From NCBI RefSeq assembly GCF_030718205.1, contig NZ_JAUZQF010000001.1, positions 558,001-622,000 of the forward strand: 64,000 bases of DNA, in the 5' to 3' direction. Positions within the stretch are counted from its first letter, which is position 1, and each line of letters begins with the position of its first letter. This document shows positions 33,127 to 41,501 of the stretch, piece by piece. Position numbers and translations under genes: made by a program. Below the pieces are notes generated by a model. It did not search any database, was not told the DNA's origin, and saw only the letters and a program-made list of their open reading frames with translations. The stretch is from Nonomuraea turcica. GTDB taxonomy: Bacteria; Actinomycetota; Actinomycetes; Streptosporangiales; Streptosporangiaceae.

Positions 33127-33714
33127 GTGGTGCGGTACAGCAAGGAGCACAAGCAGGCGACGAGGCAGCGGATCATCGAGACCGCCGGCCGCCGGCTCAA
33201 GAAGGACGGCATCGACGGCTCCGGAGTCGCCACGCTCATGGCGGACGCGGGACTGACCAATGGCGCCTTCTACGCCCACTTCGCCTCCAAGGAGGAACTG
33301 GTCGCCACCACCGTCGCCGACCAGCTCCGCGAACAGCGCGAAAACCTCAGCGCGGTGGCGCCCGGCCGCGCCGGAGTCGAGCAGCTCGTGCGTGCATACC
33401 TGTCGCCCGAGCACCGCGACAACCCCGGCGAAGGCTGTCCGTCGGCCGCCCTGCTCGACGAGATCGGCCGCTGCACGGACGTGACCAGGCAGGCCTACAC
33501 CGACGGTGTGCTGGACATCATCGACGACTTCACCGCGCGTCTGGCGCCGCACGATCCGCAGTCGGCACGCGTCAAGACGCTCACCATCTACGCAGGAATG
33601 GTCGGGACACTGCAACTCTCCCGCGCCCTGGCCGACCGGCAGCTCGCCGACGCCGTCCTCGAGCAGGGCATCCAGAACGCCCTCACGCTGCTGGACGCCA
33701 CACAACAGAGCTGA
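33127..33714 (+). CDS. TetR-family regulator
   Basis: 195 residues. The HTH spans about residues 10-55: TRQRIIETAGRRLKKDGIDG, then GVATLMADAGLTNGAFYAHF, then ASKEEL, the standard TetR_N signature. The C-terminal ligand domain contains GCPSAALLDEIGRC, typical of the TetR_C_13-type subgroup. GGGGAGGAGG precedes two tandem GTG codons; I use the first. Clear paralogue of 46365-46955. Divergent from the hydrolase set, which it probably represses. Confidence 0.88.
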   Translation: MVRYSKEHKQATRQRIIETAGRRLKKDGIDGSGVATLMADAGLTNGAFYAHFASKEELVATTVADQLREQRENLSAVAPGRAGVEQLVRAYLSPEHRDNPGEGCPSAALLDEIGRCTDVTRQAYTDGVLDIIDDFTARLAPHDPQSARVKTLTIYAGMVGTLQLSRALADRQLADAVLEQGIQNALTLLDATQQS

Positions 33715-33733
33715 CGCGCCGCCGCTTCGTTCC

Positions 33734-34309
33734 TCAGCCCCGGCCCACCGGGTTTCGTGGCTGGTCTGTTGGGCCCGGCAGGTTCGCCGCGTAGATCCAA
33801 TCGAGGCCGTCCTCTCCGCTTTCGTCGAGGTGCTCGGCCCGGGACAGGCCAGCATGGACCGCCACGCGTTGGGAGGCGACGTTGGCCGGTCTGACGCGGG
33901 CGATTAGCGGGAGGTCGGGGACGGTTTTGGATGCCCAGGTGGTGACCACGGTCGCGGCCTCACTGGCGTAGCCGCGGCCCCATGCTGAGACGGCGAAGCG
34001 GTAGAAGAGGTTGAGCACCTTCATATCGTGTAGTTCCATAGGCTTAATTCCGCAGAACCCGAGTTGCTGGGTACTACCGTGGCGTTGGACGACCCAGTAC
34101 CCGTATCCACAGCTCTGCCATTGGTTGTTCCAGCGTTGATAGAGCTGTTCTGCCTCGTCGAGCCGGGCGAGCGCGTCGGATGGATTGTGCAGGCTGGTTT
34201 GGGGGTCCTTATGAATTGCGAAGATCGCATCAATATCGGTTTCGGTCGGGGGCCGCAGGAACAGCCGGGCGGTCCTCAGCTCTACGCCTGTCGGGCTTGG
34301 GTCGTTCAT
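33734..34309 (-). CDS. GNAT-family N-acetyltransferase (RimJ/RimL type)
   Basis: 191 residues. Opens VELRTARLFLRPPTETDIDA, the standard start of the RimJ/L class (LRTxRLxLRP). The acetyl-CoA loop is AWGRGYASEA, followed by IARVRPANVASQRVAVHAG with the N-x-x-S-x-x-V-x-x-x-x-G motif. No strong ribosome binding site at ATG 34309; the alternative upstream starts extend into sequence unlike the family. Convergent with the TetR gene. Confidence 0.8.
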   Translation of the reverse strand: MNDPSPTGVELRTARLFLRPPTETDIDAIFAIHKDPQTSLHNPSDALARLDEAEQLYQRWNNQWQSCGYGYWVVQRHGSTQQLGFCGIKPMELHDMKVLNLFYRFAVSAWGRGYASEAATVVTTWASKTVPDLPLIARVRPANVASQRVAVHAGLSRAEHLDESGEDGLDWIYAANLPGPTDQPRNPVGRG

Positions 34310-34454
34310 AAGCAAAGCGTAGAGCTCAGGACTGACGGCAACGTTGACGGCAGCAGCACTACTAGATACGGGTCGCAAGCGTAACCACAACCCCCGCAGG
34401 TCTACCTGCAGCCTTCGATTGTCGTGCACGGTGACGATCACGCGGGCATGGATG

Positions 34455-34632
34455 CGGCCTGCGGTTCGGCCCTCGCCGCCAGCAGCTCGGGGGCCGGAAC
34501 ATCTTCCTTGCAGTCGGCACCACAGGCCTCATCATCGGAGGGTTCCTCACCCTCACCGGAGAGCAAGCCGAAGGCGCTTCCCTTCTCCCGATAGCGCTGA
34601 TCTCTATGCTCGAGCGATCGCCTGCGCCATGA
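34455..34632 (+). pseudogene. Possible membrane-protein fragment
   Basis: The plus frame reads GRNIFLAVGTTGLIIGGFLT, then TGEQAEGASLLPIALISMLE and stops at 34632. It looks like a helix hairpin of a membrane protein. No start codon is available in frame before an upstream stop, so it is probably a relic. Not recognised. Confidence 0.3.
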
Positions 34633-34686
34633 CCGAACATTCTCGGCGGGACACGTAAGCCAGGTGCCGCGCTAAGATCGCGTCCC

Positions 34687-36462
34687 ATGCTTCCGGATAG
34701 TTTATGGCGGATTATCAGGATTGGATTAGTCGGCCTGGTTCTTGCGGCGGCGGTCGCGGGCCTGGTGCTCGGCGACATCTGGCTCTGGGTGGCCGTCGAA
34801 TGGACGCCGCCGACCTATGCGGAGTTCTACGCGCGCGGCGGGTTTGACACCCCGACGGTTGTGGCGCTGCTCGTGGCCGCCCTGGTGAAGGCCGCGCTCC
34901 TGTGGGTGATCCTGCGTGCCCCCGCGCCGGGACCGCTGGACCGCCGGGCGAAGGCGCTGCGCCGACTGCTGTATCTGGCGGTGGCGTACGCCCTCGTGCT
35001 GTGGTACCCGATCGCGCTGCTCCCCGACGCGGTCGACGCGGCGTTCCAGATCGCGCTGCGGACCGCGATCGACGTCCTCTACCTGCTCGTTATCCGCTGG
35101 CGGTCCCGCATGCTGCGCGCGGCGGCCGGAGCGATGTTCGCGGTCGGGCTGGCCGGGATGGCCAACGCAGTGCTCGACGAACTCGACCTCCCAGAGCTTG
35201 GACCGGGCAGCATTCTCGAACTGGGCTTGATGCTGAGCGGAGTGGCGGCGACCATCATCACGGTCGTCGGGCAGCGGCGCGACGGCCGGTGGAGCCGTGG
35301 CACGCAGGTCGCCGGGTGGTTGTCGGCGGGCGTTTGCGCGCTGGTGATCCCGCTCAACCTTCTCTCCGGAAGGATCTTCAGCGGCAATCCGGCGATGGTG
35401 GTCATGATGGACGCGGCGGGGCTCGTCATCACCGTGTGGATCGCGGCGACCGCCCGTGAACTGCCCGCTGGGGACCGCCCGGCGGACCTTCCGCCGGCGC
35501 GGCAGCGCGTGATCCGCGTCGCGGTGGCGGCCGTGGCCGTACTGCCGATCATCGCAATGATCCACCCGGAGCAGGCCGCGCACCTCACCTACACCGGCCG
35601 GTCGATGGGCTGCTATGACCGGCCCAGCTTCGGCGACCTGAAAGCTGCGGAACGCGACGCCGCGTTCCTGTGCCGGGCGCGGAGCACAGACGGCGGAGTC
35701 CCGCCCATGTTCCCGGACAGCCTGTCGGACCAGGGGATCCTCGCGTACGGGCGGGCGCTGTGCCGTGCAAAGGACCGCGACGAGCAGAAGGCGATTCTGA
35801 CGCGGGCCGGGAGCGCGCGGCCCGCCTGGGGCGTGGACCCGTGGGACCTCGTCTACGTCTGCCCGGAGATCGTCGGTGCCACCCATCCCGAGCTGCTGCG
35901 GTCGACCACGGAGACGGCGGCGGCGAACGCCGCCTACATCGCCGAGGAGAACGCGAAGTGCCGCGACCCGTGGCCCCGGACGAAGGGTGTCGTCCAGGCC
36001 ACGGCCAAATACTTCCTGTTCGTCGACGGCGATCACGGCTATCTGGTCCACGATCCCGACGACGAAGCCGCCGACGAGGCGGCGGAGCAGGCGACGGACA
36101 AGGTCTACGACGACAACACCCTCGTCGGGGTGGCCGGCAGCGCGGTGCTCGTCGGGCACGTCGAAGACGTCTCTGATCTGTGCCTTACGGTGAAGGCCTT
36201 CCGCACCGCGCCGCCACAGCGGACGGCCGGGTGGGATCAGGTCAACGAAGTGTCGATCGTCAGCCGCAGCGGCCGGCTCACCGTGCCGTACATGGGCGAG
36301 GGCGGAGAAGTGGGCGCGGGTGCCCCGATGCCGAACCTGGCGATCGCGGGTAAGGGCCGCTACCGGCTCCGTGTTTACGTGCGGGTCGGCGATGCAGGGG
36401 AGGAGCACCTGGTCGTCGTGTTCCCGGGTGCGTCGAGGAAGAGGCTCAAGCTGAAGCCGTGA
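34687..36462 (+). CDS. Large membrane protein, function unknown
   Basis: 591 residues. The first 285 or so hold about eight membrane helices (for example IGLVGLVLAAAVAGLVLGDI, and LLYLAVAYALVLWYPIALL). The rest, about 300 residues, is a soluble part with several cysteines (GCYDRPSF, FLCRAR, ALCRAK, VYVCPE, AKCRDP, DLCLTV) that could form disulfides if it faces outside. It ends with a basic KRLKLKP. I do not recognise the family. The start follows from the first helix. It stands alone and is convergent with the DUF6493 gene. Confidence 0.7.
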   Translation: MLPDSLWRIIRIGLVGLVLAAAVAGLVLGDIWLWVAVEWTPPTYAEFYARGGFDTPTVVALLVAALVKAALLWVILRAPAPGPLDRRAKALRRLLYLAVAYALVLWYPIALLPDAVDAAFQIALRTAIDVLYLLVIRWRSRMLRAAAGAMFAVGLAGMANAVLDELDLPELGPGSILELGLMLSGVAATIITVVGQRRDGRWSRGTQVAGWLSAGVCALVIPLNLLSGRIFSGNPAMVVMMDAAGLVITVWIAATARELPAGDRPADLPPARQRVIRVAVAAVAVLPIIAMIHPEQAAHLTYTGRSMGCYDRPSFGDLKAAERDAAFLCRARSTDGGVPPMFPDSLSDQGILAYGRALCRAKDRDEQKAILTRAGSARPAWGVDPWDLVYVCPEIVGATHPELLRSTTETAAANAAYIAEENAKCRDPWPRTKGVVQATAKYFLFVDGDHGYLVHDPDDEAADEAAEQATDKVYDDNTLVGVAGSAVLVGHVEDVSDLCLTVKAFRTAPPQRTAGWDQVNEVSIVSRSGRLTVPYMGEGGEVGAGAPMPNLAIAGKGRYRLRVYVRVGDAGEEHLVVVFPGASRKRLKLKP

Positions 36463-36559
36463 GCGGTGGCGGGGCGCACACGGCGGCGGCGGCGGACGCG
36501 CCAGCCGCCGAGCTGAGAATCTCGCGGTGCACGTCCGGCGCCGGCCTGTGAGCAGATGA

Positions 36560-39187
36560 TCATCCCATGATCGCTTCGTACAGGCGTCGTGCCTGGTGGA
36601 GTAGTTGGCTTGAGCCCTTGCGCGCGGCCAGGTCCGCCAGACCCGGCATGTCGCCTCGTGCCCCGGCCAGGTCCGCCGCCCGCACGGCGACCTTGAGCAG
36701 CTCACCCATCCCGGCCCTGGCCTTCTCGCCGGGCCCGGGCAGCAGCAGCGGGATCGCCTCCACCAGGGCGGTCCATATCTCGGCGTGCGCCCCGGCCGAC
36801 GTGACTTCGTCGAGTACGCCGGTGACCCGATTGAGCTTGACCTGATCGCCTCGGACCATATGGCCCACGGCCCGGCCGAGGTCGGCCGCCGGCAGGTCAC
36901 CGTACGCGGCCAGGGTGATGATCGCGTCGGTGGCGAGCGCCCGCTGGGCGGGGAGCCGATGCCCCATGCCGAGGACGATCGTGCTGGCGGTCGCGATGCC
37001 CGCGGGGCCGCCGGTGTGCGCCAGAGCGGCCACCACCTCCACCTGGCCGTCGGTGCTGTCCATGACCCAAGGCAGACACGCGAGGACGTGGGCCGCGACG
37101 GCCTCACGGTGGGACGGCATGGTGGGCGGCCACCACACCATGTGTCGGGAGAAGGGGGGATAGTTGGGCTTGGGGTTCAAGGTCCAGAGTTCGGCGAGCT
37201 GCCCGGAGACCCCTTCGGGCGGCGTGAGGCTGGCATGGGCCTCCTGCAGCGTCTGCTGGTAGTACTCAGGGCGGTCGAACGCCAGAAGCTCCCACGTCAC
37301 GACGGGCTCGGGCAACCCGCCGTCGCGCAGGCAGGCGGCCAGCCGCCGGCCCGCCTGTGACGGCAGTTTCTCCGCCCGCACCACCAGCCCGGGATCGATG
37401 TGGCGCGGCAACCGCAGCAGCGCCTGCAGGAAGTCGGACTCCAGCGGCTCGGTGTCGCCCAGCTCTTCCATGCGCGCGACCAGGGTGGCGGCGTCGAGGT
37501 GCCCGGTGGGCGAGGTCGGTGTGGCCAGCAGCACGGGGATTGACTCGCCCCGTTCGAACAGGGACATGACCTCGCGGAAACGCCGCTGGACGAATCGCTG
37601 TGGGGCGGGTTCGGAGCTGGGCCAGCGGTTGGTCTCGTTCAGCGTCGCGGTCAGCACGCGGCTGTCGGCGGGCGAGACGACGGCCAGCGCACAACGCGCC
37701 AACAGGAAACGGATGTCCTCGTCGAAGCCGGAAATGCCGTGCGCGTACGTGTGCGCGTCGAACGGATGCCGCCAGTTCGTCCGCCACCAGGACTGCAACC
37801 CCGCCACGACGGCGTCGCGGTCCTGGTGGGTCAGCCCGACCAGAGCGGCGAGGATGCGCTCGAACTGCGCGGGCACCTCCGGCCAGAGCGGTGCGGCCAA
37901 CTCGGCGGCCAGTTCCTCGACCGAGGCGATGGGCGACGCCAGGGCGGGCAGCGACGTCACGGTCAGCGTGGCGGCGGCCATGGGCTCCGGCTGGATCTCC
38001 TCCACCGCGCCGAAGGCGGTGGCGACCCGTTCGCGAAGGTCGGCAGGCAGCCGGACGGCCGCCTCGCGGATCGCCTCCCTATCGGGCTCGGCGGTGTGCG
38101 GGGCGAGCTTGATTGCGACACGTACCGCACGTTCGCGCAGGCTGGGCGTGTCCACATCGAAGACGGGCGCGAGCGCGGCCACCGCAAGGGCGCCCCTGGA
38201 CAGTGACGCGGCGGCGGTCCACTTCACCGCGGTCGCCATGTACTTCTTCTCCGGCCGGTACGCCAGCGCCTGGACCGCCTCGGCGAACAGCTCCCCATCG
38301 AGCGCCGACTCCGCCCTTTGCAGTTCCTCCAGCGCGAGCTGCACGACGGGCGAGGACGCCGACGGCAACATCCGTACGAAGTCGGCCACCGGGACCTCGG
38401 CCACCTCCGGCTCCAGCTGCCGCCACAGCGCGACGAAGGGAGCCGCCTCGGTCGCGTCGACTCCGGCCAGGAACCGGCTCGCGCAGCCGTCGATCAGCAC
38501 CTGGCGCGGCACGCGGCCCGTTCCGGCCATCGCGACCAGCTGCCCGAGGATGGTGCGGCCCTCTCCCCACTCCTGGTCCCAGGTCAGCCCGTCCGCCACG
38601 CCCTGAGCCTGGAACAGGCGTGGCAGCATGTGATCGAGCAGCCGATCGTCGGCGAGCACCAGGTTCCGGTTCATCCGCTGCCGCTCGGCCTTGCGCAACA
38701 CCCACCCGGCCACGAACGCGTCGTTCTCCGGCGGCTCCACGCCCGTCTCGATCACCAGCGCCGCCGCCAGATCCCAGTTTCCCAGCGCCTGTATGCGCCG
38801 CCACGTCGAACCAGTGGTCGGCCGCAGCCGCTGCACCAGGCGTACGGCCAGGTCGCGCCGCCACGCCTCCGGCCGGTCGCTCAGCACGGACATGACGCGT
38901 GCGACGTCCGCCTCCGGCTCCACCCAGCGCAGCTCACGCCGGTTGAGCCAGCTCGCCACCTGCTCGGCCCCGCCCAGGCAGGCCGCTCCGGCCAGACGGT
39001 AGAGGGGGGCCAGCTCGCGTACCCGTCGCTCGGCCTCGAACCCGGAACGCCGGCGTTCGCCCAGATGAGCGGGCAGGTGCCGGGCAACCGCACGCTTGTC
39101 GTCGTCACCGAGACCGTTCAGGTACGTGACGAGGTTCGCCACCGAGCCTGCTTCGATGCGGTCGAGCAGCTCCTGGACGGCGTTCAT
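36560..39187 (-). CDS. DUF6493-like large helical-repeat protein
   Basis: 875 residues, soluble. Repeated helical pairs (for example WRRDLAVRLVQRLRPTTGST and VQLALEELQRAESALDGELF) suggest a HEAT/ARM-like solenoid. The start ELLDRIEAGSVANLVTYLNG and the block RRELRWVEPEADVARVMSVL resemble DUF6493 proteins of Streptomyces-like bacteria, in which SWIM-domain and MoxR-like genes are often neighbours; none is seen here. Function unknown. ATG 39187 is preferred over one five codons upstream. Confidence 0.65.
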   Translation of the reverse strand: MNAVQELLDRIEAGSVANLVTYLNGLGDDDKRAVARHLPAHLGERRRSGFEAERRVRELAPLYRLAGAACLGGAEQVASWLNRRELRWVEPEADVARVMSVLSDRPEAWRRDLAVRLVQRLRPTTGSTWRRIQALGNWDLAAALVIETGVEPPENDAFVAGWVLRKAERQRMNRNLVLADDRLLDHMLPRLFQAQGVADGLTWDQEWGEGRTILGQLVAMAGTGRVPRQVLIDGCASRFLAGVDATEAAPFVALWRQLEPEVAEVPVADFVRMLPSASSPVVQLALEELQRAESALDGELFAEAVQALAYRPEKKYMATAVKWTAAASLSRGALAVAALAPVFDVDTPSLRERAVRVAIKLAPHTAEPDREAIREAAVRLPADLRERVATAFGAVEEIQPEPMAAATLTVTSLPALASPIASVEELAAELAAPLWPEVPAQFERILAALVGLTHQDRDAVVAGLQSWWRTNWRHPFDAHTYAHGISGFDEDIRFLLARCALAVVSPADSRVLTATLNETNRWPSSEPAPQRFVQRRFREVMSLFERGESIPVLLATPTSPTGHLDAATLVARMEELGDTEPLESDFLQALLRLPRHIDPGLVVRAEKLPSQAGRRLAACLRDGGLPEPVVTWELLAFDRPEYYQQTLQEAHASLTPPEGVSGQLAELWTLNPKPNYPPFSRHMVWWPPTMPSHREAVAAHVLACLPWVMDSTDGQVEVVAALAHTGGPAGIATASTIVLGMGHRLPAQRALATDAIITLAAYGDLPAADLGRAVGHMVRGDQVKLNRVTGVLDEVTSAGAHAEIWTALVEAIPLLLPGPGEKARAGMGELLKVAVRAADLAGARGDMPGLADLAARKGSSQLLHQARRLYEAIMG

Positions 39188-39326
39188 GCGGGTGCCTCGC
39201 ATAACATGGTGTCGATCATGGGCCGCAGCCTATTGATCCGCACCGACAATCGGGGCATTGACCGTCGGCGTTAAGCTCCAGCGCGTGGCGGGCCATCCGG
39301 CCTACGGGTGCGGTGGGCATAGGCCC

Positions 39327-39788
39327 TCAGCGCGCGGCGCCCAGCACGGTCAGGGCGGCGGCGAGTTGCGGGTCCGCCTGTCCCGCTTCCTCCAAAGCGG
39401 CACTCAGTGTCTCCTCGTAGGTGCGGCTCGCCTCGGCGTATCTAGCCCGGCCCGTCTCGGTGATGACCGTGTAGACGCCGCGCTTGTCATCCGGGCACAG
39501 ATCCCGGTAGGCGAAGTCCGCCGCGTTCAGTCGCGCCACCAGGCGGGTCACCGAACTCTGGTTGAGCCCGACCTTGTCGGCCAACTCCTGCATGCGCAGT
39601 TCGCTGGTGGGGGAGGCGGCGAGGTGGCCGAGCGCACGGAACTCTGACAGGCCGATGCCGTGCCTTCGCTGCAGCGCGGTGGCGAGTTTGCTCTCCACGT
39701 GGGCGTGCAGCAGAAGAATGCGCTGCCAGGTGGCGGCGATGTCCGAAAGGGGCGGCGCGGGGACCGGGACGGGCGCTGTGGGGGCCAT
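39327..39788 (-). CDS. MarR-family regulator
   Basis: 153 residues, one MarR winged helix flanked by dimer helices: LSEFRALGHLAASPTSELRM, then ELADKVGLNQSSVTRLVARL as recognition helix, then RDLCPDDKRGVYTVITETGR as the wing. GAGGTCCC lies directly upstream of ATG 39788. Divergent from the SMR transporter pair; the palindromes between them (39829, 39860) are the likely binding sites, so it probably de-represses the pump in response to a toxic compound. Confidence 0.87.
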   Translation of the reverse strand: MAPTAPVPVPAPPLSDIAATWQRILLLHAHVESKLATALQRRHGIGLSEFRALGHLAASPTSELRMQELADKVGLNQSSVTRLVARLNAADFAYRDLCPDDKRGVYTVITETGRARYAEASRTYEETLSAALEEAGQADPQLAAALTVLGAAR

Positions 39789-39824
39789 GGGACCTCGTGG
39801 TTCTTGAGACTGGCTTGACAGAAG

Positions 39825-39877
39825 CATACATGTACATGCAACATCCTTCCCGTTGGTCCATGTATTTGCACATACAT
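39825..39877. promoter_or_regulatory. Two palindromes, probable MarR operators
   Basis: CATGTACATG at 39829-39838 is a perfect palindrome within GCATACATGTACATGC. ATGTAT at 39860-39865 pairs with ATACAT at 39872-39877. The two sites are about 35 bp apart and lie between the MarR start (39788) and the SMR start (39894). Confidence 0.65.
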
Positions 39878-39893
39878 ACAAATAGGAGTCTCG

Positions 39894-40238
39894 ATGGCCT
39901 GGATGTACCTGCTCATAGCGGCCGTCTTCGAAGTCGTCTTCGCCCTGGCCACCAACGCCACCGAGGGTTTCACCCAGCTGTGGCCGTCCTTGCTCACGGC
40001 CGCCGCGGCGGCCGGCGGGATCTTTTTCCTGAGCCTGGCGCTGAAGACGCTGGACGTCGGCGTCGGCTACACCGTCTGGACCGGCATCGGCTCGGTCGGC
40101 ACGGTCGTGCTGGGTGCCGTGATCTTCGGCGAGGAGATCACCATCGGGAAGGCGCTGGCCTTCGTCCTGATCATCGGCGGCGTGCTGGGCCTCAAGCTCT
40201 CCGACCGCCTCTCCGCGGGCAAGCCGACCGCCGCCTGA
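39894..40238 (+). CDS. SMR-family multidrug transporter subunit
   Basis: 114 residues with four membrane helices. The essential Glu of helix 1 is in AAVFEVVFAL; helix 4 carries the GGVLGLKL tail. SMR proteins exchange cationic drugs for protons as dimers. TAGGAG precedes the ATG. Forms a pair with the next gene (26-base gap); paired SMRs usually form heterodimers with opposite membrane orientation, as in EbrAB and YkkCD. The longer C-terminus (SDRLSAGKPTAA) distinguishes it from its partner. Confidence 0.9.
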   Translation: MAWMYLLIAAVFEVVFALATNATEGFTQLWPSLLTAAAAAGGIFFLSLALKTLDVGVGYTVWTGIGSVGTVVLGAVIFGEEITIGKALAFVLIIGGVLGLKLSDRLSAGKPTAA

Positions 40239-40264
40239 CCATCACCAGCTGAGGAAACGTCATC

Positions 40265-40585
40265 ATGGCCTGGATCTACCTCTCCATCGCGATCGTCTTC
40301 GAGATCGGCTTCGCCCTCGGCACCAACGCCACCAAGGGCTTCACCCGCCTCTGGCCGTCGATCTTCACGCTGCTGTCGGCCGCCGGCGGCATCTTCACCC
40401 TCAGCCTGGCGCTCAAGACGCTGGACGTCGGCGTCGGCTACACCATCTGGACCGGCGTCGGCTCCATCGGCACGGTCATTCTCGGCGCCCTCATCTACAA
40501 GGAGAAAATCACCTTCGCCAAGCTCGGCTCGTTCGCCGCCATTATTGGCGGCGTTGTCCTCCTCAAGATCGCCGCGGGGATCTGA
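40265..40585 (+). CDS. SMR-family multidrug transporter subunit
   Basis: 106 residues, four membrane helices, with the helix 1 Glu in AIVFEIGFAL. About 60% identical by eye to the preceding gene, including the shared blocks SLALKTLDVGVGYTVWTG or SLALKTLDVGVGYTIWTG. GAGGAAACGTC precedes the ATG at about six bases. Presumed heterodimer partner of 39894-40238. Confidence 0.9.
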   Translation: MAWIYLSIAIVFEIGFALGTNATKGFTRLWPSIFTLLSAAGGIFTLSLALKTLDVGVGYTIWTGVGSIGTVILGALIYKEKITFAKLGSFAAIIGGVVLLKIAAGI

Positions 40586-40591
40586 TCCGCG

Positions 40592-40744
40592 ATGCCGAAC
40601 GCCACCCAACCCGCCTGGCTCACCGAGCTCCTGACCCAAGCCGTCGCCCTGGCCACCGAGCTCGGGCTGCCCGGCGCCGCGTACCGCGCCGCGCTGGAAA
40701 GCGGCCGGTACGCCCAGGTCGGGCCACGTCATACCCAGGTCTGA
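40592..40744 (+). CDS. Putative 50-residue peptide after SMR pair
   Basis: Starts six bases after the SMR stop: MPNATQPAWLTELLTQAVAL, then helical LGLPGAAYRAALESGRYAQV, then a stop at 40744. The second half resembles the helical lid of DsbA-like oxidoreductases (x-LGL-AA-x-RAAL-SGRY), so it may be the fragment of a lost gene, or a short peptide cotranscribed with the pump. No ribosome binding site is obvious. Confidence 0.35.
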   Translation: MPNATQPAWLTELLTQAVALATELGLPGAAYRAALESGRYAQVGPRHTQV

Positions 40745-40804
40745 CACAAAAGAGCCAGCCACGGTCCGATGTCCCAGGCGAGCCCCCACGAGAGAGTCGT
40801 GGAC

Positions 40805-41500
40805 ATGACATCCACCTTTCCCGGCCGCTGGGTCAGTGGCGTGACCATGGTGCTGGCACCGCTGTTCCTCCTGACAGGGGCCCTGTTGCGCGTGCCGTAC
40901 GACTTCTTCTTTCCCGCTCAGCTCGCCGCGCACGAGAGTGAGCCCGCGCTGCTGACCACCTCCTACACCCTGATCGCGGTCGGCACGTTCCTGCTCTGGC
41001 CGGCCGTGGCCCTGCTCGCCGCCACGATCGGCTCAGGATGGGGGCTGGTGGGCGGGCTCTTCACCATGTCAGGGCTGTTCGCCCGGGTCTTACATGCGGG
41101 CGCCGACCACATGGCGTTCCGGCTGACCGACGCCGTGGGCGCGGACGCAGCCACGAAGGTGGTGTCCGAGACGTACGGCGCCTTCCAGCCGCTGTTGTTC
41201 CTCAATGTCGCCATCCTTGCAGGTTGGCCGATCTTGGCGTTCGGTGCCTGGCGCGCCGGAGTGCTCGGCCCGATCCGTGCGTTGGCCCTGGCGTCGGCGG
41301 CGGCTCTGCCGCTCGGAGTGCTGAAGGGCACCACACCGCTGTCCCTGGTGGCCTTGGCCGGGCTCGCGATCGCGTTGGTTTCGTACGGCTTGGCCGTACT
41401 GAACGCTTCCCCGCGGCCAAGCAGGGCGGCCGTGCTGCGATGGGTGCCCATCACGCTGGCCGCGCTCGGGCTGATGATCGTGCTGGGGCAGGCGGGGTAA
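40805..41500 (+). CDS. Seven-helix membrane protein upstream of two-component system
   Basis: 231 residues with about seven membrane helices (for example VSGVTMVLAPLFLLTGALLR, and LVGGLFTMSGLFARVLHAGA). No family that I recognise with certainty. It ends one base before the ATG of the histidine kinase, so they form an operon; the kinase may sense or control its state. ATG 40805 is chosen because the 12 extra residues of the longer frame are polar and lack a ribosome binding site; ATG 40769 is possible. Confidence 0.65.
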   Translation: MTSTFPGRWVSGVTMVLAPLFLLTGALLRVPYDFFFPAQLAAHESEPALLTTSYTLIAVGTFLLWPAVALLAATIGSGWGLVGGLFTMSGLFARVLHAGADHMAFRLTDAVGADAATKVVSETYGAFQPLLFLNVAILAGWPILAFGAWRAGVLGPIRALALASAAALPLGVLKGTTPLSLVALAGLAIALVSYGLAVLNASPRPSRAAVLRWVPITLAALGLMIVLGQAG

Positions 41501-41501
41501 C

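Noticed and set aside
34726..37107. 793-codon open frame on the minus strand
   Set aside because: Antisense to the large membrane protein gene and out of frame with the DUF6493 gene; composition is rich in Arg, Gly and Pro with no domain.
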